Shown in pieces: positions 1 to 8,670 of a stretch of DNA of 64,000 nt (position 1 is its first letter; each line of letters begins with the position of its first letter). Position numbers and translations under genes: made by a program. Origin of the DNA: Burkholderiales bacterium 8X (GTDB lineage: Bacteria; Pseudomonadota; Gammaproteobacteria; Burkholderiales; Burkholderiaceae_C). Location of the stretch: contig LR732703.1 of NCBI GenBank assembly GCA_902506565.1, forward strand, positions 3,310,916 to 3,374,915, in the 5' to 3' direction. The notes under the pieces were generated by a model. The model searched no databases, was not told the DNA's origin, and saw only the letters and a program-made list of their open reading frames with translations.

Positions 1-36
1 GATGTCGCAGATGTCGGTACCGATGCCGTAGATCAC
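1..36 (-). CDS. acpS: Holo-ACP synthase, N-terminal fragment (cut by window edge)
   Basis: Only the first twelve codons are in the window. They read [12 protein letters not shown] from a GTG start, and this matches the characteristic AcpS opening, including the metal-binding Asp of the GTDI motif. AcpS transfers 4'-phosphopantetheine from CoA to apo-acyl carrier protein. The GTG overlaps the TGA of pdxJ as GTGA, so the two are translationally coupled. The pdxJ-acpS order is widely conserved in proteobacteria, and the acyl carrier protein substrate is encoded about 13 kb away in this window. The rest of the gene lies outside, so integrity cannot be judged. Confidence 0.85.
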   Translation of the reverse strand, partial: MIYGIGTDICDI

Positions 37-791
37 CGCGCCTCTTCGATTCGCTTCAGATACTCGCGGGTCGCGGCCGCATAGCCGAGTTCCAGCGCGT
101 CGGCCACGAACGCATGGCCGATGGAGACTTCGCGCACGCCCGCGACCGCCGCGAGGAACTCGGTGAGGTTCTCCCGGCTCAGGTCGTGGCCTGCGTTGAC
201 CTCGAGCCCGGCCGCTCGTGCCGCCTTGGCCGCTTCGACGTAGAGCTGGAGCACCGACGCAGCCCGCGAAGTGTCGCGCGACGCCGCATAGCCTTCGGTG
301 TAGAGCTCGACGCGGTCGGCGCCCACTGCCTTGGCCGCCGCCATCATCCCGGGATCGGGATCCATGAAAAGGCTCACCCGCACCCCATGGCTGTGCGCTT
401 CGGCGATCAGCGGCCGGAGGCGTTCGGCATCCTCCGGAAAGCTCCAGCCGTGGTCGCTGGTGGCCTGGCTCTCGTCATCCGGCACGAAGGTGGCCTGCTG
501 CGGCCGAAGCTCGCGGACGAACTCCATCAGGTTGTGGAACGGGTTGCCCTCGATGTTGAACTCGGCGGCGGGCCAGTCCTTGGCCAGCAGGGCAGAGAGA
601 TCGTGCACGTCTTGTGGTCGGATGTGTCGCTGGTCGGGCCGCGGATGCACGGTGATGCCGTGAGCGCCGGCGTCGAGGCACAAGGCCGCTGCATACAGCA
701 CGCTCGGGATCCCCAGCGGTCGAGTGTTGCGGACCAGGGCGACCTTGTTCAGGTTGACCGACAGCGCAGTACGGTTGGAAGGGCTGGTCAT
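33..791 (-). CDS. pdxJ: Pyridoxine 5'-phosphate synthase
   Basis: This 252-residue protein has the full PdxJ layout. It starts [18 protein letters not shown], followed by the conserved NTR loop, the [16 protein letters not shown] segment with its active-site His and Arg, and the C-terminal [11 protein letters not shown] and SIGHA motifs. PdxJ condenses 1-deoxyxylulose 5-phosphate with 3-amino-2-oxopropyl phosphate in the last ring-forming step of vitamin B6 synthesis. The ATG at 791 overlaps the recO stop as ATGA. A longer open frame continues upstream in the same frame, but it is only read-through opposite recO and lacks family similarity. Length agrees with the family (about 240-260). Confidence 0.95.
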   Translation of the reverse strand: MTSPSNRTALSVNLNKVALVRNTRPLGIPSVLYAAALCLDAGAHGITVHPRPDQRHIRPQDVHDLSALLAKDWPAAEFNIEGNPFHNLMEFVRELRPQQATFVPDDESQATSDHGWSFPEDAERLRPLIAEAHSHGVRVSLFMDPDPGMMAAAKAVGADRVELYTEGYAASRDTSRAASVLQLYVEAAKAARAAGLEVNAGHDLSRENLTEFLAAVAGVREVSIGHAFVADALELGYAAATREYLKRIEEAR

Positions 792-1546
792 AGAGCTTGC
801 AGATCTCTCATCATCTGCCGGGTTCGCAGGGTTGCAACGCCGCAATGGTAGTTCAGCAAGGTACGCAATTGCGGGCGCAGACCGGCCGCCATCGAGGCAC
901 AGGCACGCAAGGTCGCGGTAAACGGCGCGAGGTCGTCGAGTGCCAGCTGCAGCGCCTCCCAGGCGGCGCCGGCGAGCGCGGCCTCTTCGTCGTCCGCCGG
1001 GCGGAGCCCGGCCTCGGGCACCAGGGCATAGCGGGCATCGGGCTCGAGCGGCGCCAGGGTCGCCGTCTGTACGTCGAGCGACGGCAGCAAGCCGACTTCG
1101 CGCAGCAGCAGGAGCTCGAATGCGCGCAAAGCCGCCGACTGGGTCGCCGCCTGCGCACCCGCGTGCTCGCTCGCCAGCACCTGGACCACGGCCGCATAGG
1201 CGTCGAAGAGCGCCGCATGCGGATCGTCGCGCGCCAGGAGACGGAGCAGCAGCTCGTTGACGTAGTAGCCGGACAACAGCGCCTCGCCGGTCGGCATGAC
1301 ATGGCCGCCCATCCACTCCGCGCCCTTCAGCGTGCGGATCTCGGCATCGCCGCTGTAGTTGAGCTGCAGCGGTTGCAGCGGCAGCAGCACCGGCCGGAAG
1401 TTGGAGCTCGGCCGCTTGGCACCCTTGGCCACCAGCGCGATGCGCCCGTGATGGCGGGTGAAGGTCTCCAGGATCAGGCTCGACTCGCTCCAGTCGTAGC
1501 GATGCAGCACATAGGCCGGCTCGTGGGCGATGCGTCTGGCGACCAC
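788..1546 (-). CDS. recO: DNA repair protein RecO
   Basis: This 252-residue protein begins at GTG ([15 protein letters not shown]) and carries the RecO N-terminal OB fold, including [15 protein letters not shown], then a helical C-terminal domain. RecO works with RecR and RecF to load RecA onto SSB-coated gaps in recombinational repair. It lies between era and pdxJ, its usual place in beta- and gammaproteobacteria. There are 23 bases between the era stop and this start, and a 4-base overlap with pdxJ. No Zn-finger cysteine cluster is visible, which is common in proteobacterial RecO. The start is slightly uncertain, because no strong Shine-Dalgarno precedes the GTG. Confidence 0.93.
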   Translation of the reverse strand: MVARRIAHEPAYVLHRYDWSESSLILETFTRHHGRIALVAKGAKRPSSNFRPVLLPLQPLQLNYSGDAEIRTLKGAEWMGGHVMPTGEALLSGYYVNELLLRLLARDDPHAALFDAYAAVVQVLASEHAGAQAATQSAALRAFELLLLREVGLLPSLDVQTATLAPLEPDARYALVPEAGLRPADDEEAALAGAAWEALQLALDDLAPFTATLRACASMAAGLRPQLRTLLNYHCGVATLRTRQMMRDLQAL

Positions 1547-1569
1547 GTCAGGGAATCAGCGCGAGACGC

Positions 1570-2583
1570 TCATTCGTAGCCGAACGACTTCACGCGCGCC
1601 TCGTCGTCCGCCCAGCCGGAGCGCACCTTGACCCACAGCTCGATGAACACCTTGGCATCCGCGAGCTTCTCGAGCTCTTGCCGGGTTTCCATGCCGATGC
1701 GCTTGATGCGCTCGCCCTTGTCCCCGATCACCATCGCCTTGTGGCCGTCGCGCTCCACCACGATGGTGGCGGCGATCCGCAGCAGCCGTTTCTGGCCCTT
1801 GCGCGCCGGAGGCTCCTCCTCGAACTTGTCGATGATGACGGTCGAGGTGTAGGGCAGCTCGTCGCCTGTCAGGCGGAAAAGTTTCTCGCGCACCAGTTCG
1901 CTTGCGAGGAACTGCTCGCTGCGGTCGGTGAGCTCGTCCTCGGCGTACCAGAAAGGCTGCTCGGGCAGGTACTTGCTGCAGATGCCCAGGAGTCGCTCGA
2001 TGTCCTTCGGATTCTTGGCCGACATCGGCACGAATTCGACGAAGGCGTGCCTTTGCTGCATCTGCTGGAGCCATGGCGCGATGTCGCCGCGTCGGTGAAC
2101 GTTGTCGAGCTTGTTCGCGACCAGGATGGTCGGGATCTTGGCGTCGAGCAGCTTCAGCACCCGTTCGTCGGCGCCGGTGAAGCTGCCCGCCTCGACCACC
2201 AGCAGGATGAGGTCGACGTCCGACACCGCGCCCACCACCGCCTTGTTGAGCGACCGGTTGAGTGCGTTCGCATGCAAGGTCTGGAAGCCGGGGGTATCGA
2301 CGAAGACGTATTGCGTTTCGGCCAGCGTGCGCATGCCGGTGATCCGGTGGCGAGTGGTCTGCGCCTTGCGCGAGGTGATGCTGATCTTCTGGCCGACCAG
2401 GGCGTTGAGCAGCGTGGACTTGCCGACATTGGGCTTGCCAACGATGGCGATGAGACCGCAGCGCTGGCCTGCGCGGTCATCCGCACCGAGCTGGCGCGGC
2501 GTTGTGGCTGAAGAGACGACGATCGACGGCTGGGGCTCGACGGGCTCGGAAGGTTCGACGGGATCGGTGGAAGGCGGATTCAT
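1570..2583 (-). CDS. era: GTPase Era
   Basis: This 337-residue protein has a G1 loop GKPNVGKS at about residues 49-56, a switch region [10 protein letters not shown], the DTPGF G3 motif and an NKLD G4 motif. A C-terminal KH RNA-binding domain contains [13 protein letters not shown]. Era binds the 3' end of 16S rRNA and assists 30S maturation at the membrane-cytosol interface. The N terminus has about 35 extra Pro/Glu-rich residues compared with E. coli Era (301 aa). The ATG at 2583 overlaps the rnc stop as ATGA, and this supports the extended start. The rnc-era pair is a conserved RNA-processing unit. Confidence 0.96.
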   Translation of the reverse strand: MNPPSTDPVEPSEPVEPQPSIVVSSATTPRQLGADDRAGQRCGLIAIVGKPNVGKSTLLNALVGQKISITSRKAQTTRHRITGMRTLAETQYVFVDTPGFQTLHANALNRSLNKAVVGAVSDVDLILLVVEAGSFTGADERVLKLLDAKIPTILVANKLDNVHRRGDIAPWLQQMQQRHAFVEFVPMSAKNPKDIERLLGICSKYLPEQPFWYAEDELTDRSEQFLASELVREKLFRLTGDELPYTSTVIIDKFEEEPPARKGQKRLLRIAATIVVERDGHKAMVIGDKGERIKRIGMETRQELEKLADAKVFIELWVKVRSGWADDEARVKSFGYE

Positions 2584-3278
2584 GAGCTTGTCTTGTTGGC
2601 ACGGGCCTTCAGCTGGATCAGCATGGCCGCGGCGGCCGCTTGTTCGCCGGCGCGCCGCGAACCGCCGATGCCGCGTTCGCGAAGGCCCAGGTCGGCGACC
2701 TCGCATTCGACATCGAAGGTCTGCTTGTGCGCGGCGCCGAGGGTGCCCACCACGCGGTAGTTCGGCAGTTTCATTTTGCGGCCCTGCAACCATTCCTGCA
2801 ATTCGGTCTTGGGGTCCTTGGCCGCCGCCTCCATGCGCGGCTTGATCTCGACCGATTCGTACAGCCGACGAACCAGCGCCTCGGCAGCGGCAAAGCCCGC
2901 ATCAAGGTAGACCGCGCCGATCACTGCCTCGAGGGCATCGGCCAGGATCGATGGCCTGGCCTGCCCGCCGGAGCGCGCTTCGCCTTCGCCAAGCCGCAAG
3001 AGCTCGGGAATCTTCATGCGAAGCGCCAGCTGGTGCAGCGTGTCCTGCTTGACCAGGTTGGCCCTGACCCGCGACAGGTCGCCCTCGGGCAGGGTCGAAA
3101 GCCGCGTGTAGAGCAAGTGCGAAACCGCCAGGCTCAGCACCGAATCGCCGAGAAACTCGAGGCGCTCGTTATGGTCGGCGGAAAAGCTCCGATGGGTCAG
3201 CGCCTGTTGCAGCAAACGCGGTTCGGAGAAGGAGTGCTGAAGACGCGCCTGCAGCGCGGCCAATCCAGGGCTTGTCAC
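2580..3278 (-). CDS. rnc: Ribonuclease III
   Basis: This 232-residue endonuclease cuts double-stranded RNA, including rRNA precursors. The RNase III signature [12 protein letters not shown] lies near residue 37, and the second acidic motif ([17 protein letters not shown]) carries the metal-binding Asp and Glu. A double-stranded-RNA-binding domain ([13 protein letters not shown] through [10 protein letters not shown]) fills the C terminus. The start is GTG at 3278. The stop overlaps era by four bases. Upstream is a 125-bp gap with short tandem repeats, which separates it from the DUF4845 gene. Confidence 0.96.
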   Translation of the reverse strand: MTSPGLAALQARLQHSFSEPRLLQQALTHRSFSADHNERLEFLGDSVLSLAVSHLLYTRLSTLPEGDLSRVRANLVKQDTLHQLALRMKIPELLRLGEGEARSGGQARPSILADALEAVIGAVYLDAGFAAAEALVRRLYESVEIKPRMEAAAKDPKTELQEWLQGRKMKLPNYRVVGTLGAAHKQTFDVECEVADLGLRERGIGGSRRAGEQAAAAAMLIQLKARANKTSS

Positions 3279-3295
3279 GGGGCACGCGCTGCGTG

Positions 3296-3371
3296 AATGG
3301 CTCAGGGGCTCAGGGGCTCAGGCGCCACCGGCACCGCCTGCGCGGCTTGCGCGGCTTGCGCAGGCGAACCC
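3296..3371. repeat. Short tandem repeats between DUF4845 gene and rnc
   Basis: The gap holds about three copies of an 8-base unit (ggggctca) followed by about two and a half copies of a 9-base unit (gcgcggctt). It lies just upstream of the rnc start on the minus strand and could change the spacing of the rnc leader. No gene is visible in this gap. The repeats are seen directly; any role is unknown. Confidence 0.7.
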
Positions 3372-3403
3372 GGCTCGGGCCACTCGCATCGGCAACGACA
3401 GCG

Positions 3404-3766
3404 TCACTGCGACTCGCCCCTGCCCTCGTACTTGAGCGTCAGGAAGGCCGGACCGAAGAGATGGATCTCGCGCTGGTAGGCAAAGGAGACCACCACCTTG
3501 TCGCCGACTTTCTGCACCACCAGGTCGCGGCCGCTCACCGACTGGAAATCGTCGATGGCCTGGGCGCGGTCGAAGATGGCGCGCACTTCCGGCACGGTGG
3601 AGCCTTCGGTCGCTTTCTTGGCCGCCTTGAGGATGGCCTGGTATTCGATGAGGGTCGGGATGACCTGAGCCACCACCACGCCGACGCATGCCAGCACGAT
3701 CGCAACGAACAACAACCCGATGAATGAAATCCCGCGTTGCTTTTTTCTGGCCAGACCTGCGCTCAT
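3404..3766 (-). CDS. DUF4845 family membrane protein
   Basis: This 120-residue protein starts at ATG 3766 behind a good Shine-Dalgarno (GGAAGA). A basic N terminus (ARKKQRG) is followed by one hydrophobic helix at about residues 13-35 (FIGLLFVAIVLACVGVVVAQ), then a roughly 85-residue domain that should face the periplasm. The arrangement resembles pilin-like or single-pass proteins. DUF4845 members sit between lepB and rnc in many beta- and gammaproteobacteria, as here. The function is not known to me. Placement beside signal peptidase I may only reflect operon history. Confidence 0.85.
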   Translation of the reverse strand: MSAGLARKKQRGISFIGLLFVAIVLACVGVVVAQVIPTLIEYQAILKAAKKATEGSTVPEVRAIFDRAQAIDDFQSVSGRDLVVQKVGDKVVVSFAYQREIHLFGPAFLTLKYEGRGESQ

Positions 3767-3792
3767 GATTTCTTCCCTCTTCTCGCTGAATA

Positions 3793-4764
3793 TTATTGAA
3801 AAGTGCCGATGCGCTTGAGATTACCGAAGTTCATCCAGACAAAGAACGCCTTGCCCACGATGTTCTTGTCCGGAACGAATCCCCAATAGCGAGAATCGAG
3901 CGAATTGTCACGATTGTCGCCCATCATGAAATAGTGGCCGGCCGGAACCTTGCAAACCACGCCCTCGACACTGTAGCGGCAGTTCTCGCGATTTGGAAAG
4001 TCGATCACCTCGGCTTCGGAGAGCCCGGCCCGCCGGGATTCGTCGTTCAGGAGGCGGTGCTTCTTGCCGCCGAGATCTTCGGCGTAATGCTGGAAATAGC
4101 GCATCACGTCTTCATCGAAGTATTCGGGCAATGGCTCCTTGCTGACCGGCTGGCCGTTGATGGTCAGCTTCTTGTTCAGGTAGGCGACCTCATCGCCCGG
4201 AACGCCGATGACCCGCTTGATGTAATCCATGCTGGGCTTCGGCGGATAGCGGAACACCATGACGTCGCCGCGGGCCGGCGGCGTGCCGTCGGTGAGCTTG
4301 GTGTTGATCACCGGCAGCCGGAAGCCGTAGGTGAACTTGTTGACCAGGATCAGGTCGCCGGTCAGGAGCGTGGGCATCATCGAGCCCGACGGGATCTTGA
4401 AGGGCTCCACCAGGAACGAGCGCAGCAGGAACACGGCGAGGATCACCGGGAACAAGCCCGCGGTCCAGTCGAGCCACCATGGCTGCATGACCAGGCGTTC
4501 TTGCGCCTGCGGATCGACCCTGTCGACCTCGGTGATGCCCTGGCGACCCAGTTCGGCACGACGCGCGTCCAGGCTTTGCTGCAATGCCTCGGCAGCCCTT
4601 CGCCGACGCGGCAGGAAATAGAAGCGTTCAGCCAGCCAATAGATGCCGGTGACCACGGTCGCGAGGAAAAGCAGCAACGCGAAGTTGCCTTCGACGGCAC
4701 CGAAGTACCAGGCCCCGATATAGCCGACAAAAGCCGCGAGGATCAGCGAGGTGAGAAAAGCCAT
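3793..4764 (-). CDS. lepB: Signal peptidase I
   Basis: This 323-residue serine protease of family S26 cleaves signal peptides from secreted pre-proteins at the periplasmic face of the inner membrane. Two N-terminal membrane segments (from residue 3 and near residue 28) and a third before the catalytic domain are visible. The catalytic Ser lies in KIPSGSMMPTLL and the catalytic Lys in DYIKRVIGVPGDEV. The box MMGDNRDNSLDSRYWGFV is conserved. The gene starts three bases after the lepA stop and is clearly in the same operon. Length matches the proteobacterial family. Confidence 0.96.
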   Translation of the reverse strand: MAFLTSLILAAFVGYIGAWYFGAVEGNFALLLFLATVVTGIYWLAERFYFLPRRRRAAEALQQSLDARRAELGRQGITEVDRVDPQAQERLVMQPWWLDWTAGLFPVILAVFLLRSFLVEPFKIPSGSMMPTLLTGDLILVNKFTYGFRLPVINTKLTDGTPPARGDVMVFRYPPKPSMDYIKRVIGVPGDEVAYLNKKLTINGQPVSKEPLPEYFDEDVMRYFQHYAEDLGGKKHRLLNDESRRAGLSEAEVIDFPNRENCRYSVEGVVCKVPAGHYFMMGDNRDNSLDSRYWGFVPDKNIVGKAFFVWMNFGNLKRIGTFQ

Positions 4765-4767
4765 CGT

Positions 4768-6579
4768 TTAGTCTTCGACCTGCAAGATGGCAAGAAAGGC
4801 CTCTTGCGGGACCTCGACCGAACCAATCTGCTTCATTCTTTTTTTACCCGCCTTCTGCTTCTCGAGCAGCTTGCGCTTGCGGGTGATATCGCCGCCATAA
4901 CACTTGGCGAGCACGTTCTTGCGCAGCGCCTTGATTGTCTCACGCGCAATGATGTTGACCCCGATGGCTGCCTGAATGGCGACGTCGTACATCTGGCGGC
5001 TGATGATTTCGCGCATCTTCGAAACCACCGCCCGGCCCCGATATTGGCTCTGGCTGCGGTGCACGATGATCGACAGCGCATCGACCTTCTCGCCGTTGAG
5101 CAGGATATCGACCTTGACGACATCCGAAGCCCGGTATTCCTTGAACTCGTAGTCCATGGATGCGTAGCCGCGGCTGACCGATTTCAGCTTGTCGAAGAAG
5201 TCGAGGACGATTTCGCCGAGCGGCATCTCGTAGGTCAGCATCACCTGGCGCCCGTGGTACGCCATGTTCATCTGGACGCCGCGCTTCTGGTTGGCAAGCG
5301 TCATCACGGCGCCGACGTACTCCTGCGGCATGTAGAGATGCACGGTCACGATCGGCTCGCGGATCTCGGACATGCGGCCGACGTCCGGCATCTTGGACGG
5401 GTTCTCGACCATCAGCACTTCGCCGTCGTTCTTGACGACCTGGTAGACCACGCTCGGCGCGGTGGTGATGAGGTCCTGGTCGAACTCCCGCTCGAGGCGC
5501 TCCTGCACGATCTCCATGTGCAGCAAGCCGAGGAAGCCGCATCGGAAACCGAAGCCGAGGGCTTGCGAAACCTCCGGCTCGTAATGCAGCGACGAGTCGT
5601 TGAGCTTGAGCTTCTCGAGCGCGTCCCGCAGCGAATCGTATTCGCTCGCCTCGGTCGGGTAGAGGCCGGCGAAGACCTGCGGCTGGATTTCCTTGAAGCC
5701 GGGCAAGGGCTCGGTGGCCGTTGCGGCCGCGCCGCCGGTGCCTGCCTTGATGAGGGTGACGGTGTCGCCGACCTTCGCCGCCTGCAGTTCCTTGATGCCG
5801 GCGATGATGAAGCCTACCTCGCCCGCCTCCAGCGATTGCCTCGGCTCGGTGCCGGGCGTGAAGACGCCGAGGTTGTCGGCGTTGTAGGTCGCGCCGGACG
5901 CCATCATCTTGATGCGCTCGCCTTTCGCGAGCCGTCCGTCGACCACGCGGACCAGCATCACCACGCCGACGTACGCATCGAACCAGCTGTCGATGATCAT
6001 CGCGCGAAGAGCGGCATCCGGATTGCCGCGCGGTGCAGGCACCTTCGCGACGATGGCTTCGAGAATCTCCTCGATGCCGAGGCCGGTCTTCGCCGAACAC
6101 GGGATTGCCTCGCTCGCGTCGATGCCGATGACTTCCTCGATCTCGGACTTGGCGTTATCGGGATCTGCTTGCGGCAGGTCCATCTTGTTCAACACCGGAA
6201 CCACCTCGACGCCGAGGTCGAGGGCGGTGTAGCAATTCGCGACGGTCTGCGCTTCGACGCCCTGGCTCGCATCGACCACCAGCAGCGCACCCTCGCAGGC
6301 CGAGAGCGAACGACTGACCTCGTACGAGAAGTCGACATGCCCCGGCGTGTCGATCAGATTGAGGTTGTAGACCTGTCCGTCCTTGGCCTTGTAGTGCAGC
6401 GCGGCGGTCTGCGCCTTGATGGTTATCCCACGCTCTTTCTCGATGTCCATCGAGTCGAGCACCTGCGCTTCCATCTCTCGCTCGGCGAGGCCGCCGCAGC
6501 GTTGAATCAGTCGATCGGCAAGCGTCGACTTGCCGTGGTCGATGTGCGCAATGATTGAAAAATTTCTGATGTGATTCAT
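4768..6579 (-). CDS. lepA: Elongation factor 4 (LepA)
   Basis: This 603-residue translational GTPase starts [19 protein letters not shown], the standard LepA opening. A TTG codon directly before the ATG is open but unlikely to be used. G-domain motifs [14 protein letters not shown] and NKMD are present, followed by domain II, the EF-G-like domains and the LepA-specific C-terminal domain ending near [11 protein letters not shown]. LepA acts on ribosomes and is linked to initiation and 30S assembly. It is the first gene of the lepA-lepB-DUF4845-rnc-era-recO-pdxJ-acpS series. Its leader holds a hairpin with the form of a terminator, described separately. Confidence 0.97.
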   Translation of the reverse strand: MNHIRNFSIIAHIDHGKSTLADRLIQRCGGLAEREMEAQVLDSMDIEKERGITIKAQTAALHYKAKDGQVYNLNLIDTPGHVDFSYEVSRSLSACEGALLVVDASQGVEAQTVANCYTALDLGVEVVPVLNKMDLPQADPDNAKSEIEEVIGIDASEAIPCSAKTGLGIEEILEAIVAKVPAPRGNPDAALRAMIIDSWFDAYVGVVMLVRVVDGRLAKGERIKMMASGATYNADNLGVFTPGTEPRQSLEAGEVGFIIAGIKELQAAKVGDTVTLIKAGTGGAAATATEPLPGFKEIQPQVFAGLYPTEASEYDSLRDALEKLKLNDSSLHYEPEVSQALGFGFRCGFLGLLHMEIVQERLEREFDQDLITTAPSVVYQVVKNDGEVLMVENPSKMPDVGRMSEIREPIVTVHLYMPQEYVGAVMTLANQKRGVQMNMAYHGRQVMLTYEMPLGEIVLDFFDKLKSVSRGYASMDYEFKEYRASDVVKVDILLNGEKVDALSIIVHRSQSQYRGRAVVSKMREIISRQMYDVAIQAAIGVNIIARETIKALRKNVLAKCYGGDITRKRKLLEKQKAGKKRMKQIGSVEVPQEAFLAILQVED

Positions 6580-6634
6580 CAAGGGGAACGCTTAAGTACT
6601 TGAATTGGCTCGATGCGACCGAGTGGCGCACAAG

Positions 6635-6665
6635 AAAAAAGGGCGCGTCTCCGAGAGACGCGCCC
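6635..6665 (-). terminator. Intrinsic terminator hairpin in the lepA leader
   Basis: On the minus strand a perfect 11-bp stem (GGGCGCGTCTC / GAGACGCGCCC) with a 3-base loop is followed at once by six U residues. This is a textbook rho-independent terminator, but it lies only about 55 bases upstream of the lepA start and more than 400 bases after the mucD stop. It therefore either ends a small RNA or conditionally blocks transcription into the lepA operon. Confidence 0.85.
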
Positions 6666-6711
6666 TGAACCAACAAGCAATGGCAACTGCAGTAGTTGGG
6701 ACTTCATTGTA
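6636..6711 (-). ncRNA. Candidate short leader RNA or sRNA upstream of lepA
   Basis: A TACAAT hexamer on the minus strand (6711-6706) could serve as a -10 element. An RNA starting near 6699 would be about 65 nt long and end in the strong terminator at 6635-6665. No good -35 is visible at 16-18 bases, so the promoter is weak evidence. The RNA could equally start further upstream. Treat this as a hypothesis for an sRNA or attenuator, not an established gene. Confidence 0.25.
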
Positions 6712-7046
6712 GGCAAAAAGGGAGTCTCGTACAGCCAGCGGAGCGGCTCGGAGGGCTCGTTGCAGGTCAGCAACATGAAAGATGTTCACAGGTTATCAAC
6801 AATATCGGGGGATGAAGCGCTGAACAACATGTGGGCGATCTGTGGACCAGCGGTGGACTGTTTCAAGTTCAGATGAATCAGTCACGAGCGGGCAACGCCA
6901 AATGCTCGTGGATCGGGAAGCGCAGGCTTCATTCTACTGAAACAGCCACATGGCACGGCCTATTGTTAGTGCTCACCAACCAAAAACCGCCCGCTCAGCA
7001 GCAGAAAAAACTTTCCAAACTGCGTCGCGAAAGCGCCGCATTCCAA

Positions 7047-7081
7047 TGAAAAGGCCCCAAACCCTACTGAGGGATGGGGCC
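7047..7081 (-). terminator. Terminator after mucD
   Basis: On the minus strand the stem GGCCCC/GGGGCC encloses a second stem CCCT/AGGG and is followed by a short U-rich tail (TTTTCATT). It begins about 20 bases after the mucD stop, and should end the rpoE-rseA-rseB-mucD transcript. Confidence 0.75.
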
Positions 7082-7102
7082 ACTGGAGACTGTCGAGCGT
7101 GG

Positions 7103-8617
7103 TCAGCGGGCCGGTCGAATCAGCGCGTACTGAGCCCACTCGCCGCGCCGGAACAGCAAGTTGACGGGCTTCGACTTGTCGACCTTGGCCAGGATCGAAT
7201 CGAACTCGCGAACGCTCGCGACTTCGACGTTGTTGACGGCCAGGATGATGTCGCCCTCTCGCAATCCGGCACGCGTCGCGGCATCGGTCGCCGCGTCGAC
7301 CTTGACGCCGCCCTTGAGCTTGGCCTCGCGCTTCTGCGCATCGGTCAGGTCGCTCACTGCCAACCCCATCGACTTGGCGGCGGCCGACGCAGGCGGTTTG
7401 GCTGCAGGCTCTTCGCGCTCGGAGGTGCGTCGGGTCGGCTTCTCGGCCTCGATCTCGGCAACCACCACGCTCAAGTCGCGAACGTTGCCGCGCCGGAAGA
7501 CGGTCAGCGAACTCTTGGTGCCGGGCGCGGTGTTTCCGACCAGTCGCGGAAGATCGGATGGACGCTCGATCGGCTTGCCGTCGAACTTGGTGATGATGTC
7601 CCCGGGCTCAATGCCGGCCTTCTCACCGGGCGAGCCGGCTTCCACGCCGCGCACCAGGGCACCTTGCGCCTTGCCGAGCCCGATCGATTCCGCAACGTCC
7701 TTGGTCACTTGGTCGATCTGCACGCCGATGCGGCCGCGCGAGACCCGGCCCGAGGTACGCAGCTGTTCGCTGACCCGGATCGCCTCGTCGATCGGAATCG
7801 AGAACGAGATGCCCATGAAGCCGCCGGAGCGCGAATAGATCTGGCTGTTGATGCCGACCACCTCGCCGCGCATGTTGATCAGCGGCCCGCCCGAATTGCC
7901 CGGATTGATCGCGACGTCCGTCTGGATGAAGGGCAGGTATTCGCCCGTGTCGCGCTGCTTGGCGCTCACGATGCCGGCCGTGACCGTGTTCTCGAGACCG
8001 AACGGCGAACCGATGGCCATCACCCATTCGCCGACGCGAAGCTTGGAGATGTCGCCGACCTTCACGGCGGGCAGCCCGGTTGCCTCGATCTTCACGACGG
8101 CGACGTCGGTGCGCTTGTCCGATCCGATCAGCCTGGCCTTGAATTCACGCTTGTCGGGCAGGGTCACCAGCACCTCGGAGGCGTCCTCGACCACGTGGGC
8201 GTTGGTCATCACGAAGCCGTCGGGCGTCAGGATGAAGCCGGAACCGACACCGCGCGGCCGCTCTTCTTCCTGCGGCTGCTGCGGCCGATTGGGACGCGGC
8301 GCCTGGCGCGGCACGTTGGGCATCGGTTGGCCGAAGAAGCGCCGGAAGAACTCCTGCATTTCCTCGTCCATCTCGCCGTTTCCACCGCTGCGCGCTGCGA
8401 CTTTTTCGACGGTGCGAATGTTGACCACCGCCGGCCCGACCTGGTCGACCAGGTCGGTGAAATCCGGCAACGACCGCATCTGAGCGTGCGCCACCGACGC
8501 CGGCAACAAGCCAGCGCTGCTCGCGGCCACCACGATTGCACCCGCGGCAAGGATCGAACGGACCTTGCTCCCGTCAAACTTCGACATCATCGCCATGTGA
8601 TCTTTCATAAAAGCCAT
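7103..8617 (-). CDS. mucD: Periplasmic serine protease, DegP/MucD family
   Basis: This 504-residue HtrA-type protease-chaperone degrades misfolded envelope proteins. The start at 8617 is set by a strong Shine-Dalgarno (GAGGTGGT) four bases upstream. A signal peptide with hydrophobic core AAGAIVVAASSAGLLPAS ends near VAHAQ. The trypsin-like triad is visible: His in TNAHVV, Asp in RTDVAVVKI and Ser in GNSGGP. Two PDZ domains follow (IGVQIDQVT onward, and the C-terminal ADRAGLREGDIILAVNN-like region). In Pseudomonas, MucD dampens AlgU by removing activating misfolded proteins; here it closes the rpoE-rseA-rseB series, as expected. Confidence 0.95.
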   Translation of the reverse strand: MAFMKDHMAMMSKFDGSKVRSILAAGAIVVAASSAGLLPASVAHAQMRSLPDFTDLVDQVGPAVVNIRTVEKVAARSGGNGEMDEEMQEFFRRFFGQPMPNVPRQAPRPNRPQQPQEEERPRGVGSGFILTPDGFVMTNAHVVEDASEVLVTLPDKREFKARLIGSDKRTDVAVVKIEATGLPAVKVGDISKLRVGEWVMAIGSPFGLENTVTAGIVSAKQRDTGEYLPFIQTDVAINPGNSGGPLINMRGEVVGINSQIYSRSGGFMGISFSIPIDEAIRVSEQLRTSGRVSRGRIGVQIDQVTKDVAESIGLGKAQGALVRGVEAGSPGEKAGIEPGDIITKFDGKPIERPSDLPRLVGNTAPGTKSSLTVFRRGNVRDLSVVVAEIEAEKPTRRTSEREEPAAKPPASAAAKSMGLAVSDLTDAQKREAKLKGGVKVDAATDAATRAGLREGDIILAVNNVEVASVREFDSILAKVDKSKPVNLLFRRGEWAQYALIRPAR

Positions 8618-8670
8618 ACAACCACCTCGAACCGGATTGCCACGAGCGCCTGCGAGCCCGCTGCGGCCGG

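Larger units (their letters stand above)
6580..7102. other. Gene-free region between mucD and lepA
   Basis: No convincing protein gene lies in these 523 bases; the short open frames present resemble no family and lack codon bias. The region holds the mucD terminator at its right end and an intrinsic-terminator-like hairpin 60 bases ahead of lepA. It also holds DnaA-box-like sequences (TTATCAACA at 6793-6801 and TGTGGACCA at 6841-6849). It is less GC-rich than its surroundings, as expected of a regulatory region. The lepA operon promoter should be here, but no strong -35/-10 pair stands out. Confidence 0.6.

Noticed and set aside
3796-6558. A long plus-strand open frame opposite lepB and lepA
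   Set aside because: Antisense to two well-recognised genes, with no motifs of its own; typical of GC-rich DNA.
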